This document shows positions 37,188-50,988 of a DNA stretch of 64,000 nt, in pieces; the stretch's first letter is position 1; each line of letters opens with the position of its first letter. Origin of the DNA: Asterella californica. Lineage: Eukaryota; Streptophyta; Marchantiopsida; Marchantiales; Aytoniaceae. Below the pieces are notes generated by a model that was not told where the DNA came from, ran no database searches, and saw only the letters and a list, made by a program, of their open reading frames with translations. A program made the position numbers and the translations under genes. The stretch lies in assembly GCA_036924285.1 (NCBI GenBank), contig JAYKYS010000012.1:2108001-2172000 (forward strand), read 5' to 3'.

Positions 37188-39618
37188 ATGGGGGAATCGT
37201 CATCTTCCTCGTCCGATGACGAACATCATCGTGTTAAATCTCGGCATCATCAGAAACGTAGGCGCAGAGATCGACATGATAAGCATGATAAGCACGAGAA
37301 AAAGAATTCGGCTGCGAATGAGGCCAGCATTAGTGGGCGTAGTAGCAGCTCCTCGGACGATAGTGATAGTGACCACAAGAGTGACTCGGACAGCCTCAGC
37401 AGTGGTGGAAGAAGAGAAAGAAAGAGACAAGTCAAGCGAAAGCATAGGTATAAGATTACTTGTACCGTTTTTTCTACGTCACGATAACCTTGAGGACTGT
37501 TTCATTAGAGTACTGCGAACCTGAGTTTTCTTGAGTGCAATTTCCTGACTTGTGTTTTCTCCAGTTCGGTTGACTATGTGTATCTCGGACTGAGTTTGAC
37601 AAGGTGCACCACCTCTTGGTGAGCTTTTCCAATCATTGTTGAGAGTCCATGTTATCCATTGCAGCGTAAAAACCAAACAGTCCCGAGCTCGCGAGTATCC
37701 TGGTGGTCGTTCTATGTCGTGTCTTCGTGCCGGTTTCTTCATTTTCTGATCACCGCCCCTTCTGTCTCTCTTCATCGCCATCCATCTGTTTTCTTCCACC
37801 AGTCGTATAACTTCGTTTATGTGAGGTGTATGGTTTGTGTCCAGATGGTTTTCCGACGCTGCTTTGCATCCAGATGTCGTGACATGTTCTTTTGTAGAGT
37901 TGCATTCTGAATCCCATTCGTCCGGACTTGAACTTAGGGTTTTTGATGTAGTCTCTGACCAGGGGGGGCAGTAAATTGTGTTGCTGAAGCCATAGTACCC
38001 CATGTATTGATGATAAGATGATTTGTGAAAGTATGTGATGCAGGGACGTGAGCTCTAGTGATAGCGACCTAGGTGATGATCGTCACAGAAAGCATCGGAG
38101 AAAGTCTCGATCACACAAGAAGGTAGAGCTGGGTCTGAGCAGCTTTTGTTTCAGTTGGTGCATATCTGGATGTATTGTGGCGAGTGACGTGCTTACTTTT
38201 GTCTGTCTCTATCCAGGACAAGGACAGGGACAAACGTAGGGAGAAGAGTCACCGGCACAAGGAGAGACGGCACAGGTCAAAAGAGGTAATTCTCTCGGCC
38301 GACTTTATCCCGCAAAGGAAGGTGAAACTTTTTCTCTCTAGTTTAAACTGCTGTGATGTGTGAGGCCCAGGAATACGGAGTAGAAGTAGGTGGTTATAGT
38401 TTCTGAACCAAATTACATTCTTCGTCTTTCGTCGGTACATCAAATGACAAGCTTAGTCACTAAGGTAAGGTCGGTTTTGAACTTGGTAGGCTCACATCCA
38501 ACTTACAGTCCATGCTGAAGGCGTTTTGTTTTCCTGATAGCTCCTTATCCAATTCGTATCTTCTAACTGTCTGAATGACAATGACTCAGCGACCTAGAGG
38601 GACCTGGTTCTGATACGTGTTTGATGCCTGCATGTGATTGGGCCCTTCCGAATTGGAGCTGCGGTCTGCAACCTCGTTACTGAACTATTGCATGGCTGGC
38701 TCGCTCTTGCTGGCCATCCCTCGGAACTCTGCCGTCGATGGCTGTGTCTGACTCGTTCTTGGCTTGTGCCTGTCAATCTGAGCTCTATGTAGAAGTCCAG
38801 CAAAGACAGCGGTGGTCCGATACAGCTCTCCAAGGTACTGCTTTGTTGTAGACATTTGAATAAGATGTATAGTAAGTGAATCGATACCTAGGTAGTTCGG
38901 TTAACTGTTTCGAACTTCCAGGTACTTACTCTATCATAGGTAGCGTAAGCATTGAAGAGACTTTCTGGCTGTCTCTTGTTACGTCTTGGCTTTCTCTTAT
39001 TACGTCATTTTTCTTCTCATTTCAGTTCCTTGGAAGGTCTAAATACGACGGTGTTCGGCGCAGCGTTGTTTCAGGCAAGAAGGTACTTTCCTGATCAAAC
39101 TTATCCAATGCAGTCAAACCTCAAAAGTTTTGGTACAGCACAAGAACCAATTTGTAGAAGTAGGAGGGTGTGAAGTCATGGAGTGCAGTATTTATGATTT
39201 GAATCCCATGATACATGTCGTTTCCGGAAGGACTGGTACTTCCCCCGTTCTGTGGTGTCTTAGACAGGTGAGTGAAGCTCACAGGATTTCATTTCTGACC
39301 ATACTGTTTTGACATCAACTTGTTAGCCTTGCTTATGCTCTTCCCATTTTGCTCGTAGATCTCGTAGTTGATAAAGTTGGACGGGACGAAGTCAGAGCTT
39401 CCACAGTGGAAGAAGCTTAAGCCATTTGTTTTTGAACTTTATCGTAGAGACTGTGTAAAAGAACGATCCGCTGAGTGCGATCGTTGTAGGCCAAACCTTA
39501 CTTACTCGTGCTGTTGAGTTTTCAGATACAGATGAAGGTGGAAAAATCGAAGGAGGACAAACTTGCCGAAACAAATCGAAACGAGCTTCTAAAGTTTCTG
39601 AATGCAAGTTATGATTGA
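37188..39618 (+). CDS. Arg/Ser-rich nuclear protein, six exons, plant-conserved C-terminus
   Basis: Exons: 37188-37447, 38044-38122, 38217-38285, 38793-38834, 39026-39082, 39526-39618. All introns are GT-AG and the phases agree: 600 nt, 199 residues plus stop. Residues 1 to about 136 are low complexity, with acidic Ser/Asp runs (SSSSSDDSDSDHKSDSDS) and basic His/Lys/Arg runs (KRRRRDRHDKHDKHEKK, RREKSHRHKERRHRSKE), as in SR-related splicing proteins. The last 60 residues are ordered: GGPIQLSKFLGRSKYDGVRR, then SVVSGKKIQMKVEKSKEDK and NELLKFLNASYD-stop. I know this C-terminal module from small plant Arg/Ser-rich proteins whose function is not established. Nuclear location and an RNA-processing role are inferred from composition. 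Exon 4 is the least certain. Confidence 0.8.
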
Positions 39619-41600
39619 AACTCAGGAATGAAGATAAAACCTTTTCGTTTTACACTGCGGGGTGAGCATCTGGACAGAGCTTACATGTGGTGTCTTCGTC
39701 GAGGTCGTCGAGGATTGAAACTGACTGGTAGTCATTTGAGGTGGCTTCTTCCTCTTTTCTAGCCATCAGCATTGTCACTGTGCATGTGAAAGGACAGCAG
39801 AAAGTGTCTGCCGTAGGCCTTCTCCGCTGTAGGTTCTTTCACCCTGATGGTCCTACTGGTGTTCAGAAAGTGTTGTTGTCCAGGTTGGTTCTGGAGGGTA
39901 TTGTGATGGTCTAGAGGGTATCCTTCACGTCAAAGGGCTCCGCATCCATTGGTTTTAGAGTGCGTATAGAATACACTTTTACCAACTTGGCTGTGACTGG
40001 TATCACTATCCAAATGTCGGAAAGTTAGGTAGTCGACAGACATCAGTAATTTTCACCAGAGAATTATTGGTGATGAATGTCTGCCGGCAGGTTACTCCAT
40101 TATCTCATGTCCGGTACAGTTCGTCGGCCGGAGATCTTTCTGAGCTGTTTGTAGCTTTATACTTCAAATGCTAGAAGTGATTATGTTTTGCTATAGGTCT
40201 AGTTCTCAGAAGAGAGTTGATTGGTCTTGCTTTCAGTCTTTGAAGGCATGACATAGATTCGCTTCTTGTAATTTTGTCGAGTTTGAATTCTCGCAATGAT
40301 CTGTCTAGATGCGTGTGATTTTGCGGATGTCAGCCGAGTGAAAGTACCAAGGTTTTCACCCTGTGAGAAAGTTGGAGAAGGTTTCTAGGTTATTGGGTCA
40401 AAACTTTTGCTCCTTCTCGATACTACGACATCAGGGTCAAGTTGTACATTGAGATCGGGATTGGAGATGTGAACTGTGGGGTAATGGCCAAGTCGAATTA
40501 CCTACATCAGTTGAAGTGTCCATTTCAGTAACTCTTTGTGGTAAAGACACTACTTCTCCTGAATAGTCTCTAATGCCTTCGGTTGACCATTCGATTTCAT
40601 GCTTCATGTGTTCAAACGGTAATTCGTAACACATAGGACTGCAGTTGTTACCTCTTTATAGCGAGAAAAAAGGGAGTGCGACTTTACATAGTTACCTATT
40701 AGCGTATCTGGATTGACTACCACGAAGACCAGAAGCACGTGCAACCCCCAGGATCTTAACGTCAAGAGAAAAATGTAGTTCGTTTACTCGGGCAGATCGC
40801 TCTACGACATAATGATGGTGGCACAAGCTGCAGTTGTTCTACCGGTACATCTCGCTCGAGGTACAGGTCTGCAGACTTCTTACAACTTGGATGTGAATAT
40901 AAGTTGGACGAAGTATTTCCGAGTGGTGAGTGATTTCAGAATGGACATTTTTGATAGAAGGGGGAACGATCGGCCAAACCGTAAACTTTGCGTGGGTGAC
41001 TTCAAGGTAACAACCTGAGAATGGGCGTAATCCACCTTTGGCTTGGAGGTGGCAATGGGAAGGTGTTCAGCGCAAAGTCTTTGGTGGGGATCATGACAGC
41101 TAAACGCGGGTGGGAAGTTATGTATGACTTGATGTAGGGTGTAGAGAGAAATGAGAAACCTTTACTAGACGAAGAAGTAGCTTAGTAGGTGGCAAACGTA
41201 AGGAGAACCCTTCGCAGCGGTCGGCAAACGGAAGGAGATCCCAGCGCAGAGCTTGTGGTGGGGATGATAGTTTCATGACAGTTAAATGTCTACCAACTTC
41301 AAATAGTAAAGTTGGGGGAAATATGTAAGACTTGATGTATATCTTTACAGCAAGTGGCAGGTGAATCGAGAAGGAAATTATCTCGACAAGAAATGGAGAT
41401 ACAACCGGGTTTATACTAGTTCCATCACTGAGGAAGGAGCATGTTTATCTTGTAGCAAATGAGATGATATCAGGTCAACCATAATAGGCTCTAGAACCAT
41501 TTGGAGTTAAACTCTGCGTTCACATTGGATCATGAGTCCATTTAGCGGGGGACATTTCGACAGCATGACAAAATATCTTAAATAGAAGACGAACAAAACA
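39619..41600. other. Spacer with a partial duplication
   Basis: No gene seen. A segment at 41046-41140 is repeated in altered form at 41190-41340: both contain GTGGTGGGGAT or TTGGTGGGGAT, a CATGACAG-TAAA box and end near GACTTGATGTA. The rest is unremarkable. Confidence 0.4.
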
Positions 41601-41629
41601 CGGAACTGAAACAAGAAGTTTTATTATGA

Positions 41630-44600
41630 GCGTCGGTTAAAACTAGTCAATAATTGCAGCAACGATGGCGATGGTCATTAGCAGTGGTAGCCAAACCCGC
41701 TTTGAGGTGACCGACTTTGTTAGAGCATCAAATCAGAACTTGCTAAATCCTCTAGCCACTATCTCCGAACTCTGGGGCAGGGCACCTATTAATTTATGTT
41801 TCACCAGTTGTTCAAGTCAGTAAACTCCGCTCCAACTAAGCTCACTTAATTGTAAACTACTGTTAACCCCCGGTTTAGGTAAAAAGGCATGAAACGGAAT
41901 ATTCTCTCTCCTCGCAGTATAAAGAAAAGATTCTCTCCAAGAAACCTTGAATCTTCATATAAACATTTGAGATCAAGCACAACTTATAAAGCCAGCGAAG
42001 AGCTTTAATTAGATTTCTACTTTCGCGGATACCAAGTTGGATGATGACATAATCAAGATAACCATTTTGTGTAGAAAGGTTAAGTTTCTCAGTTTTCTGA
42101 AAGCGAACCTGCAGAATGCAATCCACTGCGTTTCAGGAGCACTTGTATCCATACTCGAGGTTTACTGTAGCTATAGATTAGTGCTATCAAGGATTGTTGA
42201 ATTTATCCTTCTTCAACTTGTCTAGGCTCTCATCAGGTGAAACCGCTTTTGTGATGCCGTTCATGAAAGTGAAAGTAGAGCTAACTGGCGGCGGTAGAGA
42301 TCTCGCCTCGTAAGAATCTAAAGTTGCAGAAGCAAGCGGCCAGCAGTGGGGAGAAGATTGGAGAAGAGAATGAGGAGACTCTTGGGCAAGAGGTTTATCC
42401 ACTTGTGAGGGTGGTGTTGATCTGTAAAGCTTTGAATGCTCGTTCACAGTGATGATTTCAGCTCATTTCCAAGACAGAGAGAACAGATCAAAAAACATTT
42501 AAAATTTAAAATTATTTAAAATTATCATTTTAAATCTAAATCTAAATTTAGATTTAAAAGAACAGATCAAGGAATCAAGAGTTGAGAATCACATTCGTCA
42601 GAAGTTGTCTGAGAGATCTGGTCCTCTGTTCTACTCCATGCGCTTTCAGTTTAACTGTCACCGGCCAGAGAAACCAAAGACGGCAAGGAACAAAAATATC
42701 GAACTCAGACTCGCTAAACATGACCAGCCAGTAAATCACCAGCTCCTTCAGCGCTGTCTCTAAGCTACAGCTCCGTACACTGATTTTCTTACTAGGAGGA
42801 GGAGGCTCAAAGGAATCTTAATTTCAACCCACTAGCCCTGAGAGGAATTTTGGTAATCCAATCGACTAACCTTCGAGTGAAGCACCTCGTATCGCTAGTG
42901 ATCAGTCCGAAGCTCATTGGGGTAAGACAATCAGTCAGCCAAAAGAAATGCGCTCCGTAATGCCCAAGCACGGTGCTACCTCATCCATTGATGCCCTGGT
43001 AACGCCAGCCAATGTCTGCAGTATGGACAGGAGCTTCCAGATGAGCTAGCAAAGGGAAGGTAGGGCCGAGACAAGACATAAATGAGGTGCAAAAGTCGAC
43101 TTGAAGCTTTTCGGTTTCGACTGAAACAAGATCGTTTTGACCCACAAGAACATCCGACCTGCAAGCACGACTCCTAAGCTATTCTTCAAGCAAAGAAGCG
43201 ATACCTCGAAAGCTGCTCCAAGAGAGACAACGTTGGCCTTGTTAACATGTCTTACGGTTTTCAGGGCATTTGTCAACCGTCATCACAGAATTCCTAATTA
43301 GCAAATCATTCTCTGCTTTTTGTGGTGCAGGTGCATTGCTTACCGAGATAGTCTCTACCCAAATTAAAGCTCAATTTTCCGTACTGAATAAAGGTGATGC
43401 ACATAGCATAGCTATGCCAATATACGCTCCAACTAGAACCCCTACATCCCGGCAGATTAAGACATGGAATCCAAAGACATTTAGTGCTGTACAGGTCGGA
43501 GGGAAGAAAACATCAAAGCGGCTGACTCTAACATGAGAAAGAGACCCATCTTGTTCTTCAGATGCAACTCGCTTAGTACACTGAAGCCAACTGTCAACTG
43601 AACATAATGAAAGGAACCACGCTCTGGCTACATTACCAGCCAGTGCGTTTAATTAGTGACCAGCCAAAGCCCTTTGTTATTGTGATTCCAGATTTAGTTG
43701 GGAGCAAAACTTTCAGATCATTATTTGCTAGGAGATGAGATACATCTCCAAAAAGATTCTCTATGCTGGAGATGTACCCTGGATGAGTTAGTTAGCTCTT
43801 GGATGTAATCAGCTGGCTTGTTTCATATGGTTGCACGGTAATGGTTTGATAACGTCATCCTGCGCAAGAGAAAAGTCCACGATTTCACAAAACAGTTGCA
43901 CACTTTCTCGAAGCTCTTCAAAACCATGGTGAAATACATGATATCGACCTTCAAAACCAATATGCAATAAGCAGACTAAAAGCTGAGCCTCAAGCGCATA
44001 ACGCACTATCCAGGGCTAACGGCTTCTCATTAACCAGTGTAGTCTAAGCGTCATGGCAGGTTCTCACGAATACTTACCACATCTACATGGTACAGAACCA
44101 CACGTAAACGAAGTCCCTTCGTAAGCTCACGAACACGGTAGTAGATGCAGTCGGGATGCAGTCAAGGATATCGCAGGCTATCTCACATATAGATGCATAT
44201 TCACATGCTACTTAAATCTCTGACTATACAAGGGTAATAACGAGACCAGCTCTTGGTGTTGGAGAAGGGGTTTAGAGTCAAACCTCAAACAGAGAGCGCT
44301 CGAAGTCTGACTCAGAATATAATCTGCGATGATGTCCGTGAACATCCATCGCACGTTGAGAATGTGCTTCAAGATAGGATTCGCTTGCTGCCATTCAATT
44401 TCCCTTCGGTCATACGCAGCTCAGATTCGACGTTGCTACACTGATTATTACGCCAGAGACATGAATAGCCACGACCATTGCCTGTCACTTGCACTTCTCA
44501 ACTTGCAAGTGACAGCTGACAGAGATATTTAGTGGTCTGTATTCAGGATGTACATTCTACACCTACTAAGGTCCGAGAGTACTACTGGCTCTGCCAGACT

Positions 44601-46150
44601 TCACTCGTATCTTGATGAGGAAACGAAAACTTGGCGAGATATAGATCAAACCACAAAATCAATAAGTTACTTGTCGGCAGCTGAAACAGTATCTGATTAC
44701 GACCTTACCAGTGAGGTGCACCAAATAAACGCCGCAAAATGTTCTAAAAATTCCGTGCACGTGGTAATAACGGGTTCGAAAATCTGATCCTAAAACTTTC
44801 ATTACTAGAGTAGGTCTCCAAAGTCTGATACTTAAAAACTTCCTAACTCGAGAAGATGACGAGGCGTACAGAATTCGATTACTGCATACTCTTGCTCATT
44901 TTGTGAAATAGTTGCAGCTGAGGAGAGAGCTCCAGAGCTTCAGCAGACACGGGAGAATGAGGATGTTTGGCTGGACGTGGGGAACAGAATTTTGTCTTTC
45001 GTAGAAAGAAAAAAAGCTTCTGCGAATGTAGTCCCCCGTTCGAAGTACCACGTTCGAAGGTAGTGAAGGGATCAACCAAAGGCAAAGAGTGCTGGCATCT
45101 TAGCTCCAGTTTCAGTTAGTCACAGACATGACGTAGATAAACCTCAACAGTATCGCCGATTCCTTCATGCACTAGCTCTACCGACACCTCCCAATGCATA
45201 CTTGGAACCCGACCAAACGATGTACTCATCAAGAACTGCATGCTGTAGCCTTCCACCATAGACCCCGTGCCTTGGCGAGACGGTGCTAGAATCCTTGACC
45301 TGAAGGACTTCGGTACAAGCTTTCAATCATGGTTTCGTGATCGTCAGAACAAGCTTCCACATTAGGGATAACAGGAATGGTCAGTCATTCATTGTACATG
45401 TCGCAAACCCATGATGTTATCACGATATTCTAGTTTCCACATAAAAGCCAGCTTAGCAAACATCCAAGGACACTGCGTTGCGAAAGTGGATTCGTCCTTT
45501 AAAACATTAGAGAACATGAACAATTTGTAGTTCAAGAACAAAACATTCGAGAAAATAACTGGTCATGAGCACCTTGAAATGTATCTAGTAGTGGATGAGT
45601 ACTGTACGAGTCGCCTAAAAGCCGATTTGCATACCTAGTTAGCAAGGTTTCAGTTACACCTGCAATTTGGTGCTGAAGCTTGGTCGCTTCCATGCTTGGT
45701 CGCTTCCATGATACTTCCTATGGTCCAATTCAGTACAATACATAGCCCGCCTAGAGACATTCGGTATCTCTTCGTAATAGCTCTTGAGAACCAGGTTGCG
45801 CATTCAGCACGACCAACAGCACGTGCTGAACAGCTCAAGTTCAGCTGAGCTTTTAACTCTACCGCAGTAGAAAACCCTTGGATGTGAGTTCTGAAAAATT
45901 ACTTACGATTCTTTATTCTGCTCCAACCCAGTCTAACAAGGGGTTTTATAGCTATCCTTTTACTCCTACGCTCTGCGCTAGAGGATTCAAACCTAGCCTT
46001 GAATATCATCAAGGTCTGTTACCTCGATGCTTTGCGTGTGGACTCCACTGCCAGAATGCACAGAGGAAACGAGTCTATAGAATTAAGCACAAGCTCCTCC
46101 TCCTCTTGCACAGAGACCTCATAAACACTTCGCTGTTTTAACGCATACAT
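41630..46150 (-). other. Possible minus-strand exons of unidentified gene(s)
   Basis: Several minus-strand pieces look coding but I could not join them into one frame. The best is 44783-44709: preceded by CAG, followed by GTAAGG, 25 codons reading IFEPVITTCTEFLEHF and AAFIWCTSL. Others: about 44006-43809 (ARYHVFHH-like text, GFEELRESVQLFCEIVD), about 43276-43200 (TNALKTVRHVNKANVVSLGA), 42060-41875 (GYLDYVIIQLGIRES), and 45289-45116 (GTGSMVEGYSMQFLMSTSF to a stop). A frame ending near 41635 (VWLPLLMTIAIVAAIID-stop) would give a C-terminal membrane anchor. There may be two genes. No family is recognised. Confidence 0.25.
42480..42570. repeat. AT-rich insert between 12-bp direct repeats
   Basis: AGAACAGATCAA occurs at 42480-42491 and again, exactly, at 42559-42570. 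Between them lie 67 bases made almost only of A and T with internal palindromes (TCTAAATTTAGA). This looks like a small insertion with target duplication, or a replication slippage product. Confidence 0.75.
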
Positions 46151-46159
46151 TCTAGACTC

Positions 46160-49100
46160 CTGCTTCTACCAACAATTACCTTGTGTTTGAGCTATGTACT
46201 CCTTGTTGCATCCAATGTACTTACGACACAAAATCGTCCAGTGGATTTCTTGTTAGTGGGAACAAGATGGTCCTTGAATCCTCGCGAGCTTCAGCTTATC
46301 GCATGAAATTTAACTCCTTAGGGGACTCCAACGCATGGTAGGAGGTGAAACAGAGACGCGTCAATTGTTGGTTTGAAAACTATTTCCATTTATGCCAAAC
46401 ATATATTGGTAACGAAATAGTCTGTTAGAAACCAGTATTATCAACATTACCCTTCACAAATACTGTGATACAGTATTTACCGGAGAAAAAGGGTGTAGTT
46501 TGGTTACTTAATAGCATTTTAGTAAAAATGCTATTAATCTATTGCACATTAAACTTAGTACCTTAAACACTAGAAAGTAGGAAGTTTGTTGGAAGATAAG
46601 TTTAGAAGGGCAATCCGATCATGTTGATGATGCGTTAGACTTGTTGAAAGATGTTCTATTATAAAAGAGTTTTACAAAGTATAGGATTTGTAATGCTAAT
46701 TCTAATGTCTATTTGCCTAGAAACTTTTAACAAGAATATATATTTTCCTTTGCTATTATGCGATTCCTGTTGGACTTCTTTCGATACGACATTCTTTATG
46801 AATAATATTCGGTTGATCAAACACTTTTGCTTCGAGTCGGAGGAATAGTTAATTTACTTTATGTTTATTTTTCTACTTTCCATATTTTCCCTTCTTTGTC
46901 GTTACACAATATACACACCTGGGAAAATTTTCAAATTGTATTTTGCTAAGAAAACTCTTGTATTTTGGTAATACCTCGTGAGAGTCAAGAGATATTTTAA
47001 TATTCTTAAATATTATTTAAATACTAAAATAACCTAGTTTAGTTCTATCATTTTAAAAAATCACTAAAATTATAGAAAAATATATTTTTATACTTCCAAG
47101 TATAACCAATCCCTTAGAGTAGCCCCGAGATACACATTCGTAAGGGTGTCTTTTAGAAGCGATTAGGCTCCCTGTCTCTACTAGAAAGGTCTTTTAGGTT
47201 CAAATTCGACTAGAGTGCTTTAATTTCTTCGAAATTGAGTTTCTCCGAAAGTGACGATCTAGTTGTGGCTCTTTCCTTCTGTTTGGCCGTTGTTTTCTTT
47301 GTAAAACTGGCAAATATTTAGAGTTGATACTGTTTTTCTTGGTTGCTGTTGGAGAGACGATCATTTCGAACTCCATAAGTAGCTGGTATATTTCTCTGTT
47401 CGCAAAACTGACAAGTACGGATTTACATGAGAAAAGGTCAGTACCCAAAGTCAAACCAAAGAGTTTAAAACCAAACTGAAAACTCAGACTTTATGACTCA
47501 GAACTTGAAAAACTAGGAATATGTCGACAACCAAATAGAAACAATGGAAATTGTTCTGATCCGAAACGTAAAGCTCCAAAACAGAGTATGATAAAAGAAC
47601 TCACTTGATGAATTATACGTCGTGGGTAAGAGATCAGAAGTTCTAGAACCTGTCCTACCAAATTGTGAATAACCAGAAGCTGAATTGAAGAATAACTGAA
47701 GCTAAATGTTTGAAGCTAAAGAATCTTACGTAAAAACCCAAACTCCATAGATATCTACCCAAGCAATGCCAGTCTAGTTACCGGTCCCGTGAACGCACTT
47801 GAGATTTCTGTCACCGCTAACGAACATGACTTGACTAGAACCAAACACTCATCCACTCGTCCAATAGAGGTCAAATATAGAGCACTACTTTTCAGATGCT
47901 TTTCCAGGTCTATCTATTTTAAGTTATGAGTTTCAGCAACCTACTTTATCATTCTCACGGGACATAGAAATCTTGTCTCGTGATCTCTCGTTGTGCTGGT
48001 GGACTAAAGCCACACTCATAGAGAAGAGAAAGTGGGCGTGAAGAGATCGCGTTTGATGTCAGCTTCAGCTGCTCTGTCACTCGAATTCTCATCTCAAACT
48101 CGGAATCAACAAACATTTCACTTGAGCAGTATATACTTGAGGTATCTTTGGTGCCCAATGTTCCAAGCATGACCCATTGAGTAAAATTCTCGAGTTCTCA
48201 TCAGTCTCCTCTCCCTAAAGACGAGTATGCATTGGATACTGAATTCTTGTTTTGGCTATGTCTCAAAGAGACATTCGCATCGATATTGAAAATGTTCTTT
48301 TTTACATAGAACTTTTATATCACAAGTATTTTATTATTTGTGTGTTTGCTTAAATTACATTCGTTATGTATGATTATCTTATAAGTTACTCTAGTCCAGA
48401 GATTCAAATCTAGAGTTAACAAAACTAAGCATAACCAGCTGAGATAGTTATAACTAAGTTGAGAAAACTACTACAGATTTCATTATGGCACTACATGACA
48501 AGTGCGGAATTCTTAATATGTTTCTCAAAAGTATGTAATTTTGTTGACCACCAATAATTAGACGCATGACAAAAAATCATACACAAATATCTGAAGATGC
48601 TTCTCAAAAAAAGTATTAGTTTGTTGTCGTCTTCATACTAGATAGTATGAAAAGTTAACATTTTGAAAAAACTAAAGTAAGAGAATCTCTTACTTTAGTA
48701 AAATAGAATAAGTAATGTGTGTGCTATTTTTAAAGTCTTAGTAGCCTATAGAATTTTTACTATTTTGGATATATTACAATCATTATAGTACAATTTGAAA
48801 TAGAGTATTATTCAAGGTCTTGAAATCTCGATCATCAAAAGATGTGAAATACATCTTCAAGTTGTATTTTTATATATGTGTTGTCTAGTTGTTCAAGTTG
48901 TATATAAGAGAAAATATGAACGTCAAGTCTTAATCTTGGAGAGTTGAAAAACAAAAAAGCACTAAATCTTAGCAAGTTGTGATTTGAACGAGTAGATTTG
49001 CAATGAAACCTTGAATTCTAGACCATCGAGAGATGTTGACAACATCTTAGATATATTGCTTGATGGAGAGATGTAAACGTTTAGGAAAAGATTTTAAATA

Positions 49101-50988
49101 TACAATACATTTAAGTGCTATTTTTTCATGATATGACATTAAATTCTTTGATGAAGGTATGGACTCTCGGTCATCGAGAGTACTGATTGATAATGTACAT
49201 ATCAAAACTGAATAATGAAAATGTAAATTACAATTACTCTCAATGCTAAAAGTTTCATAATAACTGATAAGCAGCAAAATCTGAAACTTCTATGAAGTTT
49301 TTAGTTGTTGTACATAACATGTAACTCTTCACATCCAAAAGTTCCAGTTTTGTGCATTATTTAATAATAAATTTGATCCAATCAACAACTATAAGTCATC
49401 AAGATTTCAATTTTTAGGAAAACTAAACAAAATATTTGATGAATGAGTAGCTCTTGATCATCGAGGCTTATAAATGCTTACAAAAATGTGATAATGATCT
49501 AACGTCTTGGTTGTCAAAGTGAAGAAACTCAACCAAACATGAAACAATGATAAAAATAATAATGTCTAAATATTTTAAGAATACACTTTTGATGTCGAGA
49601 ATAAATTACTGTCCATGTCGAGAGTTGAGAATATTCTCAATATATTAATAAAAGAGTTCTACATGCCGCATGCAACATGTAGAATGGATGAACTCTACTC
49701 TTTCTTCTTCTTTTCTGTTTGTATTTGTAGGTAGTATATGAAATTTTGTTAACACTACAGTAACATCTTTGATGTGTAACTTACAGAGTTCACTTCCAGA
49801 ATAAAAAGGTATGTCTTATACTTCTGTTCTTATACTCGTGTGTAATTCTCACGGGTAATCACTTTATTTTGCAATTTTCAAATTCGGATAAAGTCGAGTA
49901 CATCAAAATGAGAACATGTACAGATCATTAGGTGATGTTATGAAGCACAATGATAGTAGAGAGATCTAGATCTGTTCAAGTGGGAAGATCGATCACATTA
50001 TGCGTCATACAGATTTTCCATCAACTGTACTCTGTGTGTAAATCCCAGTGTTCTCGGTGTATGCCTAGATGAAGTACTCACCGTTCTTGGTGAAACTCCA
50101 AAATGTAAGGTATTCTCTGAAGGTGGGTCATTTATTGATGAAGAATTGTATTGTAACGATGGATATGGTTCCATGTAGGTATTATGCAAATGGTAACTAG
50201 GGATCCAGATTGTTTTCCCTGCTTTTCTATATGAGGTGACTGTCGTTTCACCCTGTGAGCAACCGCGTGCAAGACTCTTGAGATTGGTAACACTGTAAGC
50301 ACTTTGATCTCGCGTGGACTTCTTTATCTGATGTCCACACAAGAAAACTCAGGAGATTGATCGCGCGACAGGCACAAGGATCAACGTAGATCATGACCTC
50401 TGAAGGGATACGTCGAAATAACTGTTGGTTTACCGAAAGTTTATCGAAGCCTCAGAGTAGGGAAAATGTAGACTCTTCCGAGTTTTCAGACAATACATGG
50501 AGGCTTTGGTTCCCGAGGCTCTCGAGAATACCGGAGATATCCAATTCAAGCACCATCATTTGTGATTCGCTCTACACTCTGCGTGGTTCGCAATCCGCGA
50601 GTTATCGGGTAGTTAACTGCTAGGACGAGAAACCTCAGGCTCGGGCCAGCCCGCTACACCTTCTGGGCGCTCGAAGTACGTAGTTATTTAGGCCAGCAAA
50701 TTTAACTCCCTTCGTCTCTGTCCAGAACAGGAGAGGCTCGGGCATGCTGATGTCACCTCGAAACGTCACCAGCTCTAGTCGCGTCTGACTAATGCTCATC
50801 TCTGCTTTACCGCTGGCTTCGTTTTTGGCTGTCCGAACATGAAGAGTGGTAACAAATCAATCACTGTTCAGTTCAAGAAACGCAAGAATCTGCTTGATCA
50901 AGTCAGATATACCACCAGGAAGCTCTTTCTACCGGTGCGCACAGTAGAGATCACGCAGCAGTCCGATCAGAAAGACGAGACTCTCGTT
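46160..50988. other. AT-rich gene-free region
   Basis: No gene is supported. The frames present (for example 46651-46848, 47454-47200, 49277-49047) are short, AT-rich and without recognisable features. From about 50350 the composition becomes more balanced, and the 150 bases before 50989 are probably the promoter and 5' UTR of the next gene; 50839-50988 is open in frame with it (MKSGNKSITVQFKKRKN), so an upstream start is possible. Confidence 0.45.
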
